DNA of 64,000 bases from Phlebotomus papatasi (taxonomy: Eukaryota > Arthropoda > Insecta > Diptera > Psychodidae): NCBI RefSeq assembly GCF_024763615.1, contig NC_077225.1, positions 2,852,001-2,916,000 on the forward strand, read 5' to 3'. A model generated the notes under the pieces. That model worked only from the letters and a program-made list of their open reading frames with translations. It was not told the origin of the DNA and ran no database searches. The translations under genes were made by a program, and so were the position numbers. Below, piece by piece: positions 42,050-53,212 of the stretch (positions are counted from its first letter, which is position 1; every line of letters starts with the position of its first letter).

Positions 42050-43905
42050 CCATTGATTTCTCGTCCAAATTCTTTTCCTTTCCAAGTGCAGTTTTGCACA
42101 TCTCGAACCTGAAGGAGGCTCTAAACAAATGCAAAGTTTGAGGCCCCTGTATCTCATAGTTTCCGAGATAATCGACTTTAAAGATTTTCAAACATTTTTG
42201 TGCATCTCTCGTCCAATTCTCCTCACTTCCGAGTTAAATTCTGCACATCTCAAGCCTGAAGGAGGCTCTAAACAGATGTAAAGTTTGAGGCCCCTATCTC
42301 TCATAGTTTCCGATATAATCGACAGACACTCTTATGCAAGATTCTGCACATCTCAAACTCTACTGTTCGTGAGATAATCATTTCTCATCTCTCGTCCAAA
42401 TTTCTTTTCTGCTTCAAGCCTGAAGGAGGCCCTAAGATGCAGTTTTGACACAGACACTCTCGTCCAACCTGAAATTCTGGAGGCTCTGTAAACATCTCTC
42501 ATAGCTTCCGCAAATGATTTTCTTTCGAGGCCGAGTTAAATTCCACATCTAAGCCTCTCTATAGTTTGAGGCCCCTATCTCTCATAGATATAATCGATAA
42601 TCGTGCACTCGTTAAAGATCTCGAACCTGAAGGAGGCTCTAAACATGCAAAGTTTGAGGCCCCTATCTCTCATAGTGCGATCTCTCTCTCGTCCAATTCT
42701 CCTCACTTCCGAGTTAAATTCTGCACATCTCAAGCCTGAAGGAGTCACTAAACTAAACAGATGTAAAGTTTGAGGCCCCTATCTCTCATAGTTTCCGAGA
42801 TAATCGATTTTAAAGATTTTCAAGACACTCTTATGCATTTCTCGTCCAATTCTCCTCATTTCAAAGTTAAATTCTGCACATCAAAAGCCTGAAGGAGGCT
42901 CTAAACAGATGTAAAGTTTGAGGCCCCTATCTCTCATAGTTTCCGAGATAATCGACTTTAAAGATTTTCAGACACTCTTATGCATTTCTCGTCCAATTCT
43001 CCTCATTTCAAAGTTAAATTCTGCACATCTCAAGCCTGAAGGAGGCGCTAAACAGATGTAAAGTTTGAGGTCCCTATCTCTCATAGCTTCCGATATAATC
43101 GACTTTAAAGATTTTCAAACACTTTCGCGCATCTCTCGTTAAATTCTCCTCACTTCCGAATTAAATTCTGCACATCTCAAGCCTGAAGGAGGCTCTAAAC
43201 AGATGTAAATTTTGAAAATTGGACGAGAAATGCGTAAAAGTGTTGATATTCTTTAGAGTCGATTGTCTCGGAAACTATGAGAGATAGGGGCCTCAAACTT
43301 TACATCTGTTTAGAGCCTCCTTCAGGCTTGAGATGTGCAGAATTTAACTCAGAAATAAGGAAAATTGACGAGAAATGCATAAAAGTGTTTGAAAATCTTT
43401 AAAGTCGATTATCTCGGAAACTATGAGAGATAGGGGCCTCAAACTTTACATCTGTTTAGAGCCTCCTTCAGGCTTGAGATGTGCAGAATTTAACTCAGAA
43501 ATAAGGAAAATTGGACGAGAAATGCATAAAAGTGTCTGAAAATCTTTGAAGTCGATTATCTCGGAAACTATGAGAGATAGGGGCCTCAAACTTTACATCT
43601 GTTTAGAGCCTCCTTCAGGCTTGAGATGTGCAAATTTCACTTGGAAATGAGGAAAATTGGACGAGAAATGCATAAAAGTGTCTGAAAATCTTTAAAGTCG
43701 ATTATCTCGGAAACTATGAGAGATAGCGGCCTCAAACTTTATATCTGTTTAGAGCCTCTTCAGTCTTGAGATGTGCAAAATTTCACTTGGAAAGGAGGAA
43801 AATTGGACGAGAAATGCATAAAAATGTCTGAAAATCTTTAAAGTCGATTATGTAACTATGAGAAAAACTATGAGTGAAGGAGGCCTATAACTTTAAATCC
43901 ATTTA
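42050..43905. repeat. 147-bp satellite in head-to-head arrangement
   Basis: The unit contains ctcgtccaattctcctca, cacatctcaagcctgaagga, gtttgaggcccctatctctc and gataatcgactttaaag. In the left half ctcgtcc recurs at 42841, 42988 and about 43135 (147-base period), with a scrambled, shortened patch at about 42330-42720. At about 43210 the orientation flips, and gacgagaaatgca recurs at 43367, 43514, 43660 and 43806 (146-147). No coding capacity. Confidence 0.92.
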
Positions 43906-43934
43906 GAACCTTCTTTTAACTTGAACTGTGCTAA

Positions 43935-46900
43935 GATCTGTAATTTCCAGGAGGAAGGTCCAGGAATCCTCTGACCACAAAAGGTATCTGAAGTGTTTTG
44001 GACATAATAAGCAAGAAAATCCCAGAAGACTGGGATTTCCTGGAGGAAGCTCCAGAAATCCTCTGACCACAAAAGGTATCTGAAGTGTTTTGGACATAAT
44101 ATACAAGGAGATCCCAGAAGACTGGGATTTCCTGGAGGAAGCTCCAGAAATCCTCTGACCACAAATGGTATCTGAAGTGTTTTGGGCATAATATACAAGA
44201 AAATCCCAGAAGATCTGGGATTTTCTGGAGGAAGCTCCAGAAATCTTCTGACCACAAAAGGTATCTGAAGTGTTTTGGACATAATATGCAAGAAAATCCC
44301 AGAAGATCTGGGATTTCCTGGTGGAAGCTCCAGAAATCCTCCGACCACAAAAGATATCTGAAGTGTTTTGGGCGTAATACACAAGGAAATCCCAGAAGAC
44401 CTGGGATTTCCTGGAGGAATGTCCAGAAATCCTCTGACCACAAAAGTTATCTGAAGTGTTTTGGACAAAATATGCAAGAAAATCCCGGAAGATCTGGAAT
44501 TTCCTGGAGGAAGCTCCAGAAATCCTCTGACCACAAAAGGGATCTGAAGTGTTCTGGGCATAATATGCAAGAAAATCCCAGAAGATCTGGGATTTCCTGG
44601 TGGAAGCTCCAGAAATCCTCTGACCACAAAAGATATCTGAAGTGTTTTGGGCGTAATATACAAGGAAATCCCGGAAGATCTGGCATTTCTGGAGGAAGCT
44701 CCAGAAATCCTCTGACCACAAAAGGTATCTGAAGTGTTTTGGGCATAATATACAAGGAAGTCCCAGAAGATCTGGGATTTCCTGGAGGAAGCTCCAGAAA
44801 TCCTCTGACCACAAAAGGTATCTGAAGTGTTTTGGGCATAATATACAAGAAAATCCCAGAAGACTGGGATTTTCTGGGGGAAGCTCCAGAAATCCTCTGA
44901 CCACAAAAGGTATCTGAAGTGTTTTGGACATAATATACAAGGAAATCCCAGAAGATCTGGGATTTCCTGGAGGAAGTTCCAGAAATCCTCTGACCACAAA
45001 AGGTATCTGAAGTGTTTTGGGCGTAATATACAAGAAAATCTCAGAAGATCTGGGATTTTCTGGAGGAAGCTCCAGAAATCCTCTGACCACAAAAGGTATC
45101 TGAAGTGTTTTGGATAAAATATGCAAGAAAATCCCGGAGGATCTGGGATTTCCTGGAGGAAGCTCCAGAAATCCTCTGACCACAAAAGGTATCTGAAGTG
45201 TTTTGGACATAATATACAAGGAAATCCCAGAAGATCTGGGATTTTCTGGAGGAAGCTCCAGAAATCCTCAGACCACAAAAGGTATCTGAAGTGTTTTGGA
45301 CATAATATGCAAGGAAATCCCAGAAGATCTGGGATTTCCTGGAGGAAGCTCCAGAAATCCTCTGACCACAAAAGGTATCTGAAGTGTTTAGGGCATAATA
45401 TACAAGGAAATCCCAGAAGACTGGGATTTTCTGGAGGAAGCTCCAGAAATCCTCAGACCACAAAAGGTATCTGAAGTGTTTTGGACATAATATGCAAGAA
45501 AATCCCAGAAAATCTGGGATTTCCTGGAGGAAGCTCCAGAAATCCTCTGACCACAAAAGGTATCTGAAGTGTTTTGGGCATAATATGCAAGAAAATCTCA
45601 GAAGATCTGGGATTTTCTGGAGGAAGCTCCAGAAATCCTCTGACCACAAAAGGTATCTGAAGTGTTTTGGGATAAAATATGCAAGAAAATCCCGGAGGAT
45701 CTGGGATTTCCTGGAGGAAGCTCCAGAAATCCTCTGACCACAAAAGGTATCTGAAGTGTTTTGGACATAATATGCAAGAAAATCCCAGAAGATCTGGGAT
45801 TTCCTGGTGGAAGCTCCAGAAATCCTCTGACCACAAAAGATATCTGAAGTGTTTTGGGCGTAATATACAAGGAAATCCCAGAAGACTGGGATTTCCTGGA
45901 GGAATGTCCAGAAATCCTCTGACCACAAAAGGTATCTGAAGTGTTTTGGATAAAATATGCAAGAAAATCCCGGAAGATCTGGGATTTCCTGGAGGAAGCT
46001 CCAGAAATCCTCTGACCACAAAAGGTATCTGAAGTGTTTTGGGCATAATATGCAAGAAAATCCCAGAAGATCTAGGATTTCCTGGTGGAAGCTCCAGAAA
46101 TCCTCTGACCAGAAAAGGTATCTGAAGTGTTTTGGGCGTAATAAACAAAGAAATCCCAGAAGACTGGGATTTCCAGGAGGAATGTCCAGAAATCCTCTGA
46201 CCACAAAAGGTATCTGAAGTGTTTTGGACATAATATGCAAGAAAATCCCAGAAGATCTGGGGTTTCCTGGAGGAAGCTCCAGAAATCCTCTGACCACAAA
46301 AGGTATCTAAAGTGTTTTGGGCGTAATATGCAAGAAAATCCCAGAAGATCTGGGATTTCCTGGAGGAAGCTCCAGAAATCCTCAGACCACAAAAGGTATC
46401 TGAAGTGTTTTGGACACAATACGCAAGAAAATCCCAGAAAATCTGGGATTTCCTGGTGGAAGCTCCAGAAATCCTCTGACCACAAAAGATATCTGAAGTG
46501 TTTTGGGCGTAATATACAAGGAAATCCCAGAAGACTGGGATTTCCTGGAGGAATGTCCAGAAATCCTCTGACCACAAAAGGTATCTGAAGTGTTTTGGGC
46601 ATAATATACAAGAAAATCCCAGAAGATCTGGGATTTTCTGGAGGAAGCTCCAGAAATCCTCTGACCACAAAAGGTATCTGAAGTGTTTTGGACATAATAT
46701 GCAAGAAAATCCCAGAAAATCTGGGATTTCCTGGTGGAAGCTCCAGAAATCCTCTAACCACAAAAGATATCTGAAGTGTTTTGGGCGTAATATACAAGGA
46801 AATCCCAGAAGACTGGGATTTCCTGGAGGAATGTCCAGAAATCCTCTGACCACAAAAGGTATCTGAAGTGTTTTGGATAAAATATGCAAGAAAATCCCGG

Positions 46901-47719
46901 AGGACTGGGATTTCCTGGAGGAAGCTCCAGAAATCCTCTGACCACAAAAGGTATCTGAAGTGTTTTGGACATAATATGCAAGAAAATCCCAGAAGATCTG
47001 GGATTTCCTGGTGGAAGCTCCAGAAATCCTCTGACCACAAAAGATATCTGAAGTGTTTTGGGCGCAATATGCAAGGAAATCCCAGAAGACTGGGATTTCC
47101 TGGAGGAAGCTCCAGAAATCCTCTGACCACAAAAGGTATCTGAAGTGTTTTGGATAAAATATGCAAGAAAATCCCGGAAGATCTGGGATTTCCTGGAGGA
47201 AGCTCCAGAAATCCTCTGACCACAAAAGGTATCTGAAGTGTTTTGGGCGTAATATACAAGGAAATCCCAGAAGATCTGGGATTTCCTGGAGGAATGTCCA
47301 GAAATCCTCTGACCACAAAAGGTATCTGAAGTGTTTTGGACAAAATATGCAAGAAAATCCCAGAAGATCTGGAATTTCCTGGAGGAAGCTCCAGAAATCC
47401 TCTGACCACAAAAGGTATCTAAAATGTTTTGGACATAATATGCAAGAAAATCCCAGAAGACTGGGATTTCCTGGAGGAAGCTCCAGAAATCCTCTGACCA
47501 CAAAAGGTATCTGAAGTGTTTAGGGCATAATATCCAAGGAAATCCCAGAAGATCTGGGATTTTCTGGAGGAAGCTCCAGAAATCCTCTGACCACAAAAGG
47601 TATCTGAAGTGTTTTGGGCATAATATACAAGAAAATCCCAGAAGATCTGGGATATCCTGGAGGAAGCTCCAGAAATCCTCTAACCACAAAAGGTATCTGA
47701 AGTGATTTGGACATAATAT
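43935..47719. repeat. 93-bp satellite, block 1, about 40 copies
   Basis: Unit: aggaaatcccagaagatctg, ggatttcctggaggaagctc, cagaaatcctctgaccacaa, aaggtatctgaagtgttttg, ggcataatataca. Copies with AGAAGATCTGG are 93 bases and those with AGAAGACTGG are 91. Each unit holds two hairpins (GGAAATCCCAG with its complement, and CTGGAG-gaag-CTCCAG). Because 93 is a multiple of 3 and the unit lacks stops in several frames, long frames up to about 680 codons open on both strands. I do not call them genes. Confidence 0.95.
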
Positions 47720-48018
47720 ATTATTTTATTATTATTTTTTATTATTAATACTTTCAGTGACTTTCAAAATCTAACAAAGTAACGTAGAGTAGTTTTTTTT
47801 GTCTTCATTTTCTTCGTTTTTTTTTTTTTTTCTCTTAAAGTAATTCAGAGTAGTAAAGTTTTTTTTGTTTTTTTTCATTTTCAAGTAACGTAAACTTTTT
47901 TTTTTTAAATTTAGTGTACCATTCTTGTTTTTTTTTTTCAATTCTATTTTTTGTTGAAATTTTTTTTTTTTCTTTCTCTCTCTTTTCTTCATTCAGATCT
48001 TGTACATACACGGTTAAA

Positions 48019-50877
48019 ATGCTGATCTGCTCGGTCGTTTTGCAGAATATTAGGAGCATTAGAAAGAATTTTAATCTGTTGTTGACTACCCTTAAAGCGA
48101 CAAGTCTTGATCCTGATATCATCTGCCTGACAGAGGTGTGGATCAAAAGTGACGAAATTCCGTTATATAGTTTAAAGGGTTATAGAACTCTCCATAGGTG
48201 TAATGATCAGTACAGGTCTGGCGGTGTTATTATTTATGTTAGGAATAGTTTTTCATGTAGAGTAATTCCAGTGAACTTTTCCTCTGCGGATGCCCTGTGC
48301 GTTTCTGTGGGGATTGGTGATGATGAGTTTATTTTTATTTGCACCTATCGTTTTCATAGGTTTCCTGTTTCTAGTTTTCTGGTAGATTTGGATAACTGTC
48401 TTGGGAGTATTAAATCTCACAATGTCTACATCCTCGGAGACATGAACATAGACCTGGGTAACGGACGTGAGGCTGATGACTATATGACCCTCTTGTCAAG
48501 CTATGGGTTTGAGGCGTTGATTAATTCACCCACAAGAATCTCGGGGCAAAGTGTAACATGTATAGATCACATATGGGCACGAAATCGTAGAATGGTTCTT
48601 TCTAATACTGCAGAGGTGCTGCATGTGGGTGTCTCTGACCACTCTATGCTCTCCCTCAAGTTTGAAAAAAGTTTATGTGGACGACAGACCCCAAAAGAAG
48701 TGCAATTTAGACGGAAAATAAATTTTGCGGGCCTTAACGAGAAGCTCAGGTGTGAAGTCTGGCTAGAAATTTATTCGGAAACGAATGCTTCGAGAGCATT
48801 TGATCTTTTCCTCAATCGATTCCTACAAATTTTGGAGGGGTGCACTACTATGCTCTCTGCTTTAAATTCTGTTTCCCCTAGACAACCCTGGATTTCCCCT
48901 GAACTTTGTCGAATGATTCGAAGAAAAAATTCAATACTAAAGCTAAGTAGGAGAAAACCAAACTGTGAAAGATTAGCGACCTACGCAAAGGAACTTTCTA
49001 AGAACGTTCGAAAATCAATCGATGAAAGTAAGAACTCCTACTACATGAACAAATTAAATAGATCGCAGGGTAATTTGAGGAAGACCTGGGAGACAGTTAA
49101 TGAACTGACGGGCAGATCTGGGGCAAGAGATCGGGTTGATGCAATTGTTAATAGAAATGGTAACTTATTGACGGATCCACTTGCAATTTCTGAGGAATTT
49201 AATGATTATTTTCTTGGTGTTCCGCGGTCCATTGCGTCGCAAATCGAACCCCCTAGTGTGGATTATGAGATCCGACCCCTAAGCGTGGAATCACTATATC
49301 TTACACCTGTGACTGCCATTGAGGTTCGTAGGGTAATTTTCTCGCTTGAACGGTCCTCCTCCAGTGGTTTTGACGGTGTCTCTTGTTCAGTGTTGAGGGG
49401 CGTCGCATGGAACATTGTTGATGTGTTGGCTCATTTAGTGAATTTGTCTTTTCTATCTGGTGTCTTTCCTGATGCGCTCAAAAGAGCTGTTGTGATCCCT
49501 GTACATAAAAAGGGTGATAAGCAGACCTTGGAGAATTTTCGTCCGATATCCCTGCTTTCAATATTTTCTAAAATCTATGAAAAATTAATGAAAATCCGCT
49601 TAGTCAAATTTCTTACTAAACATGGCATCCTTTCTGATCATCAGTTTGGTTTTAGGGAAGGGAGAGGGTGTGAGCAGGCTTTGGAAGCCTTTTTGGGAAG
49701 AGTATATAATGGCTTGAATGGGGATCGAAGGGTGGGAGCTCTTTTTCTTGATATTTGCAAAGCTTTTGACACTGTCAATCACAGCCTTCTTTTGAGAAAA
49801 ATGCGTGCAATGGGTGTCAGGGGTATAGTACTGGATTGGTTTTCTTCTTATCTCATGGACAGGTGCCAAAGTGTCAGAATTGGCTCCCAGGTGAGCTCCT
49901 ACAAGTTCATTGAATCGGGTGTTCCCCAAGGTTCAATTTTAGGTCCCATATTATTCATCATATACATCAACGACATACACTGTGTGGGCTTGAAGGGATG
50001 CCCTACTACTTATGCGGATGATTTAGCCCTTTCATATTCAAGTGACAATTTGCATTCAATTATGCGGGATATGGCTTTGGACTTGGCGAAAGTGAAGCTG
50101 TGGTTTGATCAGCACTGCATGCTCCTAAGCAAAAAGTCCAAATATATGATCTTCTCTTTGAGGGGCACTCCTCAGGTTCCATCGCTTTGCGTTCATTCCT
50201 CGATCTGTGATAATGCATCTTTGGGGAGTGGGGAGTGTCGTTCTGCCTGTTTCGAGCTCGAAAGAGTCTCGGCGTTTCGTTATCTTGGTTTAATTGTAGA
50301 TCAAGCTTTAAACTGGAGGGATCATGTAGAGGGAGTGCGGGCTCATCTAAGGCTTTCGATGCGATATTGCTTCAGGCTCAGAGAATCGTGTCCGCGTAAT
50401 GTGGTATCTTCTTTTTATTATGCCATGGTGCAGTCAAAACTACAATATGGTATTACTTTCTGGGGCTCAACGTACCCATCTCATCTGCGTAGCCTTAATG
50501 CAGCGCAAAGAATTATCATACGCATTATGTCGTTTAAGGGGAGGTTTGAAAACGCGGAGCCTCTGTTTAGGAATTGGGGAATCCTGACTATAAGATCATT
50601 ATATGTGTATAAAACTTTAAGACTATATTTCAATAGATGCGGTGAACATAACAGCGGACCTCGGAATGATTATTTATCGTTGGGGGTTCGCTCGCGGGAA
50701 TTTTTTATGGTGCCCAGACCAAAGAAAGAACTCTTTAAACATAGTTTTATTTATTGCGCACCCATGCTTGCCAATTCAGTCTATAGTATTTTTAGGGATG
50801 GTTGTTTCACCTTTGGAGAGCTTAAGACCTTACTGCTCAGTGGACGTGACGAATTTGTCGCTGGATTGTATTGCTGA
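48019..50877 (+). CDS. LINE G endonuclease-reverse transcriptase, intact
   Basis: About 952 residues from MLICSVVLQNIRSIRKNFN; a longer in-frame extension to 47914 is Phe-rich leader and less likely. Residues 1-235 are an APE-type endonuclease: QNIRS, DIICLTEVW (catalytic Glu), GDMNID, and the terminal SDHSML. RT motifs: VVIPVHKKGDKQTLENFRPI, DHQFGFREGRGCEQAL, LFLDICKAFDTVNHSLLL, GVPQGSILGPILFIIYINDI and catalytic YADD in TTYADDLALSYSS. The C-terminal region has LQYGITFWGSTYPSHLRSLN and AAQRIIIRIM, as in CR1/L2-type elements. No stops or frameshifts, so the element may be recent or active. RNase H is absent. Confidence 0.93.
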   Translation: MLICSVVLQNIRSIRKNFNLLLTTLKATSLDPDIICLTEVWIKSDEIPLYSLKGYRTLHRCNDQYRSGGVIIYVRNSFSCRVIPVNFSSADALCVSVGIGDDEFIFICTYRFHRFPVSSFLVDLDNCLGSIKSHNVYILGDMNIDLGNGREADDYMTLLSSYGFEALINSPTRISGQSVTCIDHIWARNRRMVLSNTAEVLHVGVSDHSMLSLKFEKSLCGRQTPKEVQFRRKINFAGLNEKLRCEVWLEIYSETNASRAFDLFLNRFLQILEGCTTMLSALNSVSPRQPWISPELCRMIRRKNSILKLSRRKPNCERLATYAKELSKNVRKSIDESKNSYYMNKLNRSQGNLRKTWETVNELTGRSGARDRVDAIVNRNGNLLTDPLAISEEFNDYFLGVPRSIASQIEPPSVDYEIRPLSVESLYLTPVTAIEVRRVIFSLERSSSSGFDGVSCSVLRGVAWNIVDVLAHLVNLSFLSGVFPDALKRAVVIPVHKKGDKQTLENFRPISLLSIFSKIYEKLMKIRLVKFLTKHGILSDHQFGFREGRGCEQALEAFLGRVYNGLNGDRRVGALFLDICKAFDTVNHSLLLRKMRAMGVRGIVLDWFSSYLMDRCQSVRIGSQVSSYKFIESGVPQGSILGPILFIIYINDIHCVGLKGCPTTYADDLALSYSSDNLHSIMRDMALDLAKVKLWFDQHCMLLSKKSKYMIFSLRGTPQVPSLCVHSSICDNASLGSGECRSACFELERVSAFRYLGLIVDQALNWRDHVEGVRAHLRLSMRYCFRLRESCPRNVVSSFYYAMVQSKLQYGITFWGSTYPSHLRSLNAAQRIIIRIMSFKGRFENAEPLFRNWGILTIRSLYVYKTLRLYFNRCGEHNSGPRNDYLSLGVRSREFFMVPRPKKELFKHSFIYCAPMLANSVYSIFRDGCFTFGELKTLLLSGRDEFVAGLYC

Positions 50878-51128
50878 TCCAATCACACATTGTTTAAACA
50901 CTTTTGTTTTTTTCATTAGCCCTTTGCCTTTCATTTGATTTTGTTTCTGTTTTTTTTTTTTTCTTCTTTGTATAGCCTCTTTTTTATATATATATTTATA
51001 TTTTGATTTGTGATAGCGGAAGGCTGAGATTCTGTCCGGATTTCGGTGGGAGTTCCTTTTTTCTCGCCGTGGCTTTTCTTACCGGCGCCTGCTTGAGGGT
51101 GGTCTTGAAGTATTGTATTTTGTTTGTT

Positions 51129-51181
<53 letters not shown>

Positions 51182-51951
51182 GTGTATATGTATGTATATA
51201 TGTGTGTATATTTTTTTTTTTTATTTAAATTTTGTACCCTATTGAAATGGATTCAGGTGGTACTGAACTTGAGTTGGGGTTCTCTGTCTCGCTCGTGGTC
51301 CCGTCCTATGGGTCTCTCTTTTTCCCGGCCTCACCGGTTTTTCTCTCTCCCCAAAATGTAAACGAGCCTGCGATAGTGATGGCAGGCCACTTGTTTCCGG
51401 GACACGCCCGCTTGCAGGTGGGGTGGATTGTGGCGGCGGGAGGTTCTTGCTGATGTTCTGGGATAGTTTCGATTACTTTTTTCTATCACCTTGTTCCTTT
51501 TTTGTTGACCTTTTATGGTTTTTATCCGATTTATTTTATCTTTTTTTTTATAACGACGTTTTATCATCGCCAGGGCTTATGCCCGAATGGCTCACAACTC
51601 ATTAGAGTTAGACATGCTTTTCTCACAACACTTTGTGAATCATGCGAACATTTTAATTATTTGACAGATCAGCATTTTCACTGTTTTGTTTCTTTCTGTC
51701 TGATTGAAATTTTGAAAGTGTTAAATAGTAATATGATTTGTAAAGGGGATTTTAAAAAACATGTTAAACTGTCACATCCATTAGATGTGTTTTTGGCATA
51801 TACAACCTGTGAAGGAGTTTTCCACCCTTTTCACTCTGGAGGTTGGACACCAACACTTAGACGGCGGTGGCCGCAAATTTACAAATCTACCATTACAACT
51901 GAGCTGTATTGCGTTCGCAAAGCGTTGTGATGAATAAAATTATCTATCTAT
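50878..51951 (+). other. LINE G 3' region
   Basis: Contains a (TA)n microsatellite at about 51130-51180 and a T-rich stretch. An open frame of 142 codons (51502-51930) ends just before the tail and includes GGWTPTLRRRWPQIYKS. I do not recognise it, and it may be untranslated sequence. The frame overlaps the end of the element exactly, which keeps it of interest. Confidence 0.6.
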
Positions 51952-53212
51952 ATAATATGCAAGAAAATCCCAGAAGATCTGGGATTTCCTGGTGGAAGCT
52001 CCAGAAATCCTCTGACCACAAAAGATATCTGAAGTGTCTTGGGCGTAATATACAAGGAAATCCCGGAAGATCTGGCATTTCTGGAGGAAGCTCGAGAAAT
52101 CCTCTGACCACAAAAGGTATCTGAAGTGTTTTGGGCATAATATACAAGGAAATCCCAGAAGATCTGGGATTTCCTGGAGGAAGCTCCAGAAATCCTCTGA
52201 CCACAAAAGGTATCTGAAGTGTTTTGGGCATAATATACAAGAAAATCCCAGAAGACTGGGATTTCCTGGTGGAAGCTCCAGAAATCCTCTGACCACAAAA
52301 GGTATCTGAAGTGTTTTGGACATAATATACAAGGAAATCCCAGAAGACTGGGATTTCCTGGAGGAAGCTCCAGAAATCCTCTGACCACAAAAGATATCTG
52401 AAGTGTTTTGGACATAATATACAAGAAAATCCCAGAAGATCTGGGATTTTCTAGAGGAAGCTCCAGAAATCCTCTGACCACAAAAGGTATCTGAAGTGTT
52501 TTGGACATAATATGCAAGAAAATCCCAGAAGATCTGGGATTTCCTGGTGGAAGCTCCAGAAATCCTCTGACCACAAAAGATATCTGAAGTGTTTTGGGCG
52601 TAATATACAAGGAAATCCCAGAAGATCTGGGGTTTCCTGGAGGAATGTCCAGAAATCCTCTGACCACAAAAGGTATCTGAAGTGTTTTGGATAAAATATG
52701 CAAGAAAATCCCGGAAGACTGGGATTTCCTGGAGGAAGCTCCAGAAATCCTCTGACCACAAAAGGTATCTGAAGTGTTTTGTACATAATATGCAAGAAAA
52801 TCCCAGAAGATCTGGGATTTCCTGGTGGAAGCTCCAGAAATCCTCTGACCACAAAAGGTATCTGAAGTGTTTTGGGCATAATATAAAAGAAAATCCCGGA
52901 GGATCTGGGATTTTCTGGCGGAAGCTCCAGAAATCCTCTGACCACAAAAGGTATCTGAAGTGTTTTGGATAAAATATGCAAGAAAATCCCGGAGGATCTG
53001 GGATTTCCTGGAGGAAGCTCCAGAAATCCTCTGACCACAAAAGGTATCTGAAGTGTTTTGGACATAATATGCAAGAAAATCCCAGAAGAACTGGGGTTTC
53101 CTGGAGAAAGCTCCAGAAATCCTCTGACCACAAAAGGTATCTTAAGTGTTTTGGGCGTAATATGCAAGAAAATCCCAGAAGATCTGGGATTTCCTGGAGG
53201 AAAATCGCGAAA
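51952..53212. repeat. 93-bp satellite, block 2, about 13 copies
   Basis: Direct continuation of block 1 after LINE G, same unit and orientation, including both AGATCTGG and AGACTGG variants. It ends at 53205-53212 (ggatttcctggaggaa), where a different satellite begins. Confidence 0.95.

Larger units (their letters stand above)
47720..51951 (+). mobile_element. LINE G: non-LTR retrotransposon inserted in the 93-bp satellite
   Basis: The satellite is interrupted within a unit at ATAATAT, which occurs on both sides (47713-47719 and 51952-51958). The element ends in ...GAATAAAATTATCTATCTAT, a short ATCT tail. The 5' leader (47720-48018) is T-rich. It encodes endonuclease and RT in one intact ORF, followed by a ~1.07-kb 3' region. 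There is no separate ORF1, so the copy may be 5'-truncated just before the endonuclease ORF, or the family may lack one. Confidence 0.9.

Noticed and set aside
41619..42191. 190-codon minus-strand open frame
   Set aside because: Lies on the minisatellite and has only repeat-derived peptides.
43893..47992. Very long open frames (up to ~680 codons) on both strands as genes
   Set aside because: They follow exactly the 93-bp satellite, exist in several overlapping frames, and give only repeated peptides created by a stop-poor unit.
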